Shown here: positions 56,341 to 64,000 of the stretch, one piece after another
Position numbering within the stretch: the stretch's first letter is position 1
Layout: each line of letters begins with the position of its first letter
Assembly (NCBI GenBank): GCA_010645155.1
Contig: CM021315.1
Span: 7,205,034 to 7,269,033 of the forward strand
Direction of reading: 5' to 3'
DNA length: 64,000 bases
Origin: Tigriopus japonicus
Lineage: Eukaryota; Arthropoda; Copepoda; Harpacticoida; Harpacticidae
The notes under the pieces: generated by a model
What the model saw: only the letters and a program-made list of their open reading frames with translations
The model's database searches: none
What the model was told of the DNA's origin: nothing
Position numbers and translations under genes: made by a program

Positions 56341-57044
56341 ATAGTAGGTGGGGTGAAAAGTAACCTCCATGACCGACAAAATGCAATGCTACTGCAAAAT
56401 ATACCTATATAGTGCCTTGTAGTCCGTTCATATTTAGGCATATGTTTCAAATTTCAATGGATTATTGCCATTCATTTTGTTTTTACAGCTCATTGATGTT
56501 GACGTGTTTGGCATCATGTCGAAAATGGCTCAACAAGGTTTTCGTTTTGTCTTAAAACAATATTTTTTACTAAGCAAAATGGCGAAGGAAGCAAAAGAAA
56601 AGTTAAATAAATGTAATGAGAGAAATGCTCCGTCAGATCATACTGTCAAATATTAGTTTTGCCACTTTCGTGGTCTCCAAAACTTCACTACCGATCAAAG
56701 ACGTTGTCGAAGGCCCTCGGAAACAATTACTGATGAACATGACAAAAAGTTCAGGATAGTCTTCATGTTAGCTACCAGATCACGCACCTTCACTTTCCGG
56801 TTAGCCAGCCCCATTTCATGAACTTTTTTGACGATTTCATCTGTAAAATCATCAGGTTCATTTTCAACATGATGCCAAACACGTCAACATCAATAAGCTT
56901 CCAAAACATAAAAGAAGGGCAATAATCCATTGAAATTTGAAATGAATGCCTAAATATGAATGAGCAACAAGGCATTATAAGCATATTTTGCAGTAGCATT
57001 GCATTTTGTCGGTCAAGGAGGTTGATTTTCACCCCACCTAGTAT
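56341..57044. mobile_element. Foldback element with TAGGTGGGGTGAAAA ends
   Basis: The left end ATAGTAGGTGGGGTGAAAA is matched by the inverted right end (reverse complement ATACTAGGTGGGGTGAAAA). Homology runs about 180 bp inward through CGACAAAATGCAATGCTACT, AATGGATTATTGCC and TTGATGTTGACGTGTTTGGC. The centre of about 330 bp is unique. No transposase is encoded. Confidence 0.75.
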
Positions 57045-57371
57045 GTCCCCCCCTTTATTGATGAATTGAGTGACAGATCATATAAAGAAGAGCGCTTTTC
57101 CAAATTATGCCACCACGTTGCCTTAAATTTGAAGAATGATTATTCTGTACTCAATTATGGTAAAAAGCACCAGTTTTGTAAAAAACCAAAATGATTAATT
57201 ACACTGAAAAGAAGCCAAAGTGGCAACGCCACGGTGCTCCGAATGGCTTTCTAGGTTTGGATCGAAATACCCAAAGACATCATGGCACTTTTTTCACAAT
57301 TCAATGGGGAACAACTTTACTTTTATTGTATTTTATAAGTTTATTTTTTATTTTTTATTACACGTAATTCT

Positions 57372-57851
57372 GAGGCATGGCGTAGTGCGTACTGCGTCAG
57401 GTTGTCGTGCAGATGGCTGGGTTTCGATCCCAGCTGGCTGCCACTCACCATAAACTCAAAATTCAAAATTTAGCATTTGAACCGTCTATCAATGCAAATT
57501 CAAATCTACAAACTCAACTTTGCGGAGTCAAATTTGGCGCTGAACTGTCTTTCAATACAAACTAGGCAAGCCCCGGTTCGATCCCGGGCTTGCCGAGTCT
57601 TAGTGGCCTAGTATTATAATTTTATTATAATACTAGGCCACTAGTAGTATTAAGTTATATGCAGTAGTCACGGCCCTTGACGGCTTAAATGGGCGAACCT
57701 GGGGTCATTCCCGAGGGTGAGGTAAAAATTAATGCTTGCTTGTTAGCTTGTCCAAGTGGAGCGGCAATATCCCCATATGGCGGACAGCCTCTATCAGATC
57801 ACAGCTGCGAAGCTGCGTTTTGACTCCACCACAAACAAACAAACAAACAAA
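57372..57851 (+). mobile_element. Composite tRNA-derived SINE, copy 2 (full length)
   Basis: It starts GAGGCATGGCGTAGTGCG. It has a B-box GGGTTTCGATCCC in a stem (57417-57440), a second B-box hairpin GCCCCGGTTCGATCCCGGGC near 57570, and a body containing GCGAACCTGGGGTCATTCC. It ends in a (CAAA)n tail at about 57830-57851. It matches 24215-24928 in opposite orientation without the internal duplication. Confidence 0.78.
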
Positions 57852-59638
57852 TATAAAATATCACTTACAACTTAAAATACATTTTGGGATGAAAAATCTT
57901 TTGCAATATCAGAGAGACTCAAAGTTGGATAATACCTAGAAGTTTTGAAAATATTTGCATGCTTCTTTTACTTCTGTTTTTGGCCGTGCTCGGGTCGGTG
58001 TGACATCGAAAGGAAGGGTGTGTCAAGAAAGTCTAGGCTAGGATGAAAGCAATCAGTCAAAAACCAAGAGGCCATTAAAGCTGTTAAAGGCCGATTAAAG
58101 CGCAATCCTCACCGCACCGTCGGTCTTTTGAATGACCAATGACTTGGTGCAAGAAACGACCATGAGGAAACTTCCTCTATCTTGAGAATGCATAAGATGG
58201 ATGGATGGGGATGCCTGTTCTTTGAAATCTTTTGAAAAAACTATCTAAACTTTGGAAAGTGTGCATAAGTAATTTAAATATGGGTACCTGAACCATACGA
58301 ATTGGGTTCACTGTCGTCCAGATTTTAGGTGTTCTTGATTCAAAGCTATGTAAAAATATTTATGATTATGAAACAAGTAAGGAGTAAGTTGTCGAGATTG
58401 TAACTTGTTATTTAATAATTTTTATAAGTTTTAACCTATCCCTGGTGATGACATATCAATTAATGATTACAACAACCTCGAATGCGGCAATGTTGGCTGT
58501 TTTTTCACTGACCATACCGGTCCAACTTTGTGCTGCGTTTTCGTAGAAGTACGATTCGTGCTATGCTCCTCTTCGACCTGAAGAATGACTTTTCTCCGAC
58601 CAGGGAGAGAAGTGGGGGAGGAACGGGAAATGGCTCTTGGGTGTAAGGAGAAGTTAGACCTCCGACTAATCCTACTGTAGCTCAATGAAGGAGAGAGAGA
58701 GAGAGCTTTGGCAACAACTCACTGGCAACGTGGAATGAAAGCAACCGAACAAAGGCAGTGACTGAATCCTTGCGTCCTTTTGCTGGCATCTCTGCGGCAG
58801 GGTCAGCTTGAAGTTTTCCTTTCTTTTTCTTCTCGGTGGAGAAGGATCTTGGTAGTATTCGAAAGTTGTTCCAAGTTGGCAACTGAGCTCGTTCTTATGG
58901 CAAGCTCGGCCCTCAAATTCTGAGTGAAGCTTGGCGTGTTGCTCTCCTCTCCTCTCCTCTCGCCCACCCGTCGTGTGGGTGGTTCAGTCAGAAGGAGAGA
59001 GCACAAACCTCGAGGCCCAAGGAGAATGAGGAGATGGAAGCTTCATTGCATCTCCATAGAGTCCTCAGTCATCCTATTTTCCCCTCCATCCCTCCCTCTA
59101 TTTCTTTCTCCTCCTCTTTCTTCCTCTCCTTTTCTGTCCAAGTACAAACGCGTTGCTTGAGAAGCTTTGCATTTTAGTGAAGTAAGCAAAAATCAGGTTA
59201 TAATAAACGATTGTGAAGTGCTTTTAAAGTGTAAGCGTTGAGGTGTTCTAAGAGTTGCTTGGTTGTCAAAAAAAGACTTGGTCTATCCATGCTTGTGGCA
59301 GGGCACTTGTAGACAAGCGACTGATTGTTGCACATACATTTGAATAAATGACCAAGCACACAGACAAATGAATAAGTGATTGATTTTATAAAGCTCGTGG
59401 GCCAAGCGGCACGTCTTATAACCGGTGGGTCTTGGATTGAGCTCCAGATCATTCATCTCCGAGCATTTTGTCATGGTGAGGATGTCTCGTTCCTCGCCAA
59501 AACTCAAACTTGCAGTGGCTGTGTAGTTAAAAAATTGCTATTGTTGTGTATTAAGAAGTCCACTCAAGAGGTGTGATGGTTTACATTTTTGCTTACCTTT
59601 TTTCATAGAATCTAGATGCCTATTTAATGCCCTTTCAG

Positions 59639-60327
59639 ATGATCAGTTGTGCCATTGTCTCATCCTGGGAAAAAAGACATGGCAAAGCCGTGTGAATTGG
59701 GCATCGGTTCGGCAGAACTTCATGTCTCTTCCAATGAAACGAAGTTCCATGATTGGGTTACTTACACTCGGGTACTTGCACCAAAATATCTACCCCCACT
59801 TGTCTGTCGTTTCAAAGTCCCGACAACCCCAAACTTGTGGCTCTTGTTCAACGCATTTGGTACTTGAACAAACCCTTCCTGAGAGTGAGGAACAAAAAGT
59901 CAAGTGTGGCGCATTCAAGTTCGACTGGCCTCGGAAAGACATTTGGATTCAATTCAAGTCTTGGGGTAGTGACATACTCTCGATCAAACAAGTCCTGCCA
60001 AATTCCAGAAAATGTAGTTGTCTTTGGTGTGGGAGGAGCGACCTCCCCGAAGACCCAACCTGACGATAAGTTCAAAAACAATAATCAAGACATTTGGGAT
60101 GAGATTGCCAATGACGTCAGTTTGTCATCACATAATGATTCCCCTCTCTCAAATCCTCGCACATTCAAAGATTTGGGTCTTATCGGGCGGCTCAGAAGTC
60201 ATAGCTTGGATTCAGGAGCGCCTCTACTTCCACCACCATATTCAACTCTAAACAGCCCTACAGATCCAACAAGTTCGTCATGTCCGAAAAAGATGAAGCC
60301 ATCAAAATATCACAACAGAAAATATGA
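59639..60327 (+). CDS. Possible exon(s) of an unknown gene
   Basis: An acceptor (TGCCCTTTCAG, ending at 59638) and a strong donor (GA|GTAAGTAA at 60328) bracket this stretch. The frame open from about 59735 to the donor has coding-like composition, with a disordered Ser/Pro-rich segment (LRSHSLDSGAPLLPPPYSTL) and DIWDEIANDVSLSS. In that frame a stop lies at about 59693, while another frame is open at 59649-59867, so there may be a small intron or two exons. No family is recognised and the downstream exon is not found. Confidence 0.35.
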
Positions 60328-63300
60328 GTAAGTAAACAAAACCTCTTCAACACTATGAGTAGGCCTGGAAATTTATTTCACTTAGAAAGTCCCTACAACG
60401 TCCTCAAAATTGAATTTTTTTTTTATCAAAATAGCCAGTGCTGAAAATACATAATGCAAGAAGAGTTTTCGGAGATCCATCATACTTTTGTTTGTCGTGT
60501 ATCAATTTTCCAAAAAAACTCACATTTTGTACAAAAGTATCATAACTAGGAATAGAAATTTTCGACGAAAGATTTTAAAATGGGTTCCTTAAACTTCGCA
60601 GGTGTTGCCTTAAGGGCAGGGGTAGGCAACCGGTCGGCCGCGGCCCACACATGGGCCCAAGGGTGGTCTTTGGTGGGCCCAGGAGCTATGAAGAAGTCAA
60701 AAATAGTGGGCCCTCGAGACATCCATAGTACTGTACTCGTGGGCCCGAAACCCTTTGATCATTGTTTGGTGGGCCCCTGAACCTACCAACATCTGTTTGG
60801 TGGGCCCCTGACAACAAATAAGGGGCGTACCAAAAAGAATGCAAATGGCTTAATAACTTGACAGACAGTAAGATTGATGTAACCAATCACTAAAAGCTAT
60901 TTTTGAAACGGATCATAGTCTCGAGATTTAACCTATTTCCAAAAGTGCAACCGCCCCTTGAAGCAGGTAGCAAAGGAGTCTTTAGGGGTGTTTTTGCTGA
61001 CCCCTATCAGAGTTTTATGGAGGCCCTCCAGGTTCTGGTTGTTGTTCTTTTCCAGCTCTTTTTCCTCAATGGGAGCAACCAAAAGTCACAAAATGCCATA
61101 TCCAAATTACATGGGGAGCAGTCCACAATTTGGAACCTTTTTGGTTAACAAAGACCTTGGTCTTCAATTTTTTGAGCGTGATAAAGCAGCACTCTCCTTC
61201 CAACAATCATGTGAGGCACAAACTAAGCTTCAGGATCGTTTTAACCATGCCAAAGGGAAGGGTACTCTTTGATGGAATCGTCAAAATGGTCACTTGCCTT
61301 TTTGACTCAACAAGGCCCCTCACAGGCTCAACATTGTCAACCCATGACAAATATTTTTTCAAATCTTGACTTCATTGACTGTTTGCTCCCACATCTTTCT
61401 TATATGTTTGTCAAATTCGGCAAACTTGACTAAAATGGAGAGCCTTGACTCTGTAGATACCATTCAATGTGTTTTCCATCTTTAATGATCTTATTGGCCT
61501 TGTACAAAGCAATAACAAAGTCGCGCATGGAGACCGTTTGGCAAAATTTTAGGGGGGTCGCCCAATCCACTTTTTTGACCGCTTCAAATAGGGTCAAAAA
61601 CAGGGTTGTGAAAAATGTTAGAAAACGAAGTTAATGTTTTGGCTTCCAAAAGTCTCACAAAATGAAGCCAAAAACGCAAAAAACGTTTTAAAAGGCCAAA
61701 ATTGCAACTAAACTTCAAAAAACTCAATCAACGAAAAGTTTCACTCACAAAAATACATTGATATCTGACATTCGACATTTTGGTTAATTTATTTGTCTTC
61801 AAATTGATGTTTTTCAATCATGAGGAGCAAAACCTTAAATTTTGTCGTTGTGAACAAACTACATACCCTGGCCGTCGTAAAAATTCACAAAGTGTATAAT
61901 TAATTTGTTTCCACCAATTTAATTTTAGTTTTTATGGAGTGCCAGAACTTTGTGATGACTGATGAATGCAACATTTGGTATAGTTTGAAGTGCGAAAATA
62001 TATCTTGCAAAAATTGACATTTATTGAAAAACAACTTGCCTATTCTCAATGTTTTTTTTAATTTAGGACGAATTCGTGATAAAATGGAAAAGAGGCAGAA
62101 CATGCAAAAAAGCAAATGAATGAGTATATGAAACAAAAAATGCGCTTTTGCCCGTTGCTATAGGGTTCAAAATTGTAGTTTCATTGAGTACTAGGAGAGC
62201 CTGTTTATGTACTTTGTTCTTGCAACTTCTTTGAGTAATTCAAAAACATTTGGCTTTTTTACATTGCATTGTGCAATGTGAAACTCAAACTTGAAGTTTA
62301 TTGTTCTATGTAATGGTAAACTGGAGTTAGTCACCCCACCTGCTCAATTCACCTTGGTCTGGTAAGGGTGACTAATAGTAGGTCTAAAAACAAGTAGTTG
62401 AAACTAAGAATAACATTGTAATGAGTCAAATTGATGATATTTTGAAATGTTCAAATTTCAGTACAATCTTATAGAAATTCCACCTAATGGCCGATTATTT
62501 CAAGGCCTTAGGGTGGTTGAGAGCCAATCAAATCTAGTTGTATGTCTTTACTATTTTTTGACTTCTACACCAACGGTTTTGCGCATTCTTACCACCGGAT
62601 GTCGTGAATCGGGCCGAATCGTGAAACTCTATTCATAAGTCAGTTTCATTCGCTTATTGGGAAATCGATTCGTCTTATATCTCTTGTGAGTTAGTGCTTT
62701 TCATGTAATAGGGAACTTTAATTCCGCTAATTGGGAATTATGTTCGCCTTTTTTCGTCTAATTTGACAATTTTATTTGCGGGAACTTCTGCCTATCAGTA
62801 TTACTAAAGGCCTTGGGAAAAGCCACGGTCCATGTCAATTTTTGAAACCCTCCCGTGTTAAATTAAACAAAATTTAAAAGAGTAGAGTTCTCGGAATGGA
62901 ATCATTAGTTGATGACATCGATTTTCGGAGAATAATATGGCAGTGTCGAAAGTAATGATGGGAGACTTCGACACCGGTGTTGTTGTCAATGTCGCGCTCA
63001 ACCTTCCGGTGTCGATATTGAATTTAACAATGCCGGTGTTATCCATCCCTATTCCCTTGCACCTGTGGAGGCTACCACACTGAATCTACAGAGGCAAGTG
63101 TAGGCAGCGCCTGCGCTTGAACTTTGTCCAGGTGGGGCCGGACAAGGCACAGGAGTTGAGGGCGGCAATGGGACCATCAATGGGACATAATTTGAAAAAG
63201 GGCATATAGGTTTGGTGATAATTTCAAAAATTTATCGCTAGCGGCAAAAAGCCATGGATGGCCCAGCGAATTCGGTTACGAAAGAAGGAGGTCGCTTTTC

Positions 63301-64000
63301 ATATCTGCTTTTTGAGCGATACCATTCACTAGATTTCCCATTTGAAAGGCTTGAGATCGACATTAAATAAATGGACACTACAAGAAATCAAAAAAAGACA
63401 ATAATAAGCTCACAATATTGAGAATTGAGCGCTTTAAGCCCATTTTTTCTCGGAAAGCGAGGACACTCCGCCTGGTCCAAGTGTTGCCAAACCTTTAAGT
63501 GGAAGGAAACTTTCATTCCATGTTTTTGCTGATGCTCATGAACTGAACTAAACTGGTCGTTGGTAAGGCCTTGGTTCTATAGTTTCTTGACTCGATCAAT
63601 GGAAGGCTTATTCAATTTTACGTCATAGCGTACTTTAGAACGTCAAAATATTTCGTCTTTTAGCTACTTGGCGTTTTATCGTGTTCTGGATGGCAAGCCT
63701 CTTTGTTTGGTTCCGTCTAGTTTGATTCATTGGATCGTGCGTGATATCATCACCATCATGTTCTTCTTGGCTGATTTGGAACCTTGCCTGCCTCCCATAT
63801 TATGGTCTCGCCATGCGTAGTGCCAGGATGCACACCCTCCGTGGCACCAATCAGTTCCAAGCTCAAGATGTCATTTATGACCGATGAATAGCTTCAAAGC
63901 GAATTTAGGTTGAAAGAGTGGTTGGTTGGGCGAAAACCTGTGAACTTTTACGAAGTGCTCTTCTCAATAATTACGTGTTGATTGGTGGACGAATCATTTA
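60328..64000. other. Gene-poor 3' end of window
   Basis: No confident gene. It includes a GC-rich hAT-like fragment (about 60612-60830). Around 61,050-61,500 a stretch with scattered open frames on both strands may be a decayed transposable element. If the candidate exon at 59639-60327 is real, this could also be its intron. Confidence 0.45.
60612..60830. mobile_element. hAT-like transposon fragment with GTGGGCCC repeats
   Basis: GCAGGGGTAGGCAACCGG followed by GCGGCCCAC resembles the terminal sequence of hAT-superfamily (Charlie-type) elements, which often begin CAGGGGT.GGCAA. The following about 200 bp repeats GTGGGCCC(C/A) at least four times. No matching second terminus or transposase is found. 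The assignment is by motif memory only. Confidence 0.35.

Larger units (their letters stand above)
55377..59638. other. Gene-poor region with repeats
   Basis: I see no confident gene. It holds a foldback element (56341-57044) and a composite SINE copy (57372-57851). From about 58,500 to 59,150 the sequence is less AT-rich and pyrimidine-rich, with CTCTC repeats near 58,940-58,960 and GA repeats near 58,688-58,704. This could be a promoter or 5'UTR for a gene continuing towards 60 kb. Confidence 0.5.

Noticed and set aside
57372..57440. Functional tRNA gene
   Set aside because: The head is tRNA-like but is part of a repeated 480-bp unit with a CAAA tail, which marks it as a SINE.
60903..61369. 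Possible coding region on either strand
   Set aside because: Open frames are short, shift repeatedly and show no known motif. At most a decayed transposon.
1..64000. CRISPR arrays, bacterial operons, rRNA genes or viral insertions
   Set aside because: No regularly spaced identical repeats, no rRNA-like sequence and no viral proteins are visible. The window is eukaryotic nuclear DNA.

Overview
This window is nuclear DNA from an animal, most likely an arthropod; a copepod-like crustacean is my inference. The genes are metazoan: Hippo kinase, exportin-5, the NC2-alpha co-repressor, a 26S proteasome lid subunit, mitochondrial RNA polymerase, EDRF1, mitochondrial ribosomal protein mL50 and a GPR180-type membrane protein. 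Introns follow GT-AG rules and almost all are 60-90 nt. Gene-dense blocks alternate with AT-rich gene-poor blocks full of small transposon-derived repeats. Gene models were built by hand, joining exons by reading frame, splice consensus and remembered protein families. No alignment or transcript data were available.

Layout. 1-6.2 kb is gene-poor, with a retrotransposon relic, a 100-bp duplicated block and a foldback element. 6.2-19 kb is gene-dense: a 1031-aa protein with a cold-shock domain and RGG tail (+), Hippo kinase (+), then on the minus strand exportin-5 followed after 134 nt by an unrecognised 828-aa protein. Hippo and the 828-aa gene are tail to tail. 19-30 kb is gene-poor and holds a 2.3-kb inverted-repeat element, a tRNA-derived composite SINE with an assembly gap, and other tRNA-like repeats. 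30-35 kb has NC2-alpha (+) convergent with PSMD13/Rpn9 (-). 36-46.5 kb has three minus-strand genes: mitochondrial RNA polymerase, a RING-PX-BAR protein and EDRF1. 47-49.5 kb has an unrecognised 333-aa gene (+) convergent with mL50 (-). 50-51.3 kb is a dead Tc1/mariner-like transposon. 52.8-55.4 kb is the GPR180-like gene (+). 55.4-64 kb is gene-poor, with another foldback element, a second composite SINE copy, a hAT-like fragment and one possible exon of an unknown gene.

The genes are mostly housekeeping and do not form one pathway. Two share mitochondrial gene expression (POLRMT, mL50) and two act in RNA handling (exportin-5 and the cold-shock/RGG protein). The most unusual items are the RING finger spliced in frame onto a sorting nexin, the 1031-aa cold-shock/RGG protein with no family I recognise, the close exportin-5/828-aa pair that may be an operon, and the set of foldback elements and tRNA-derived SINEs.
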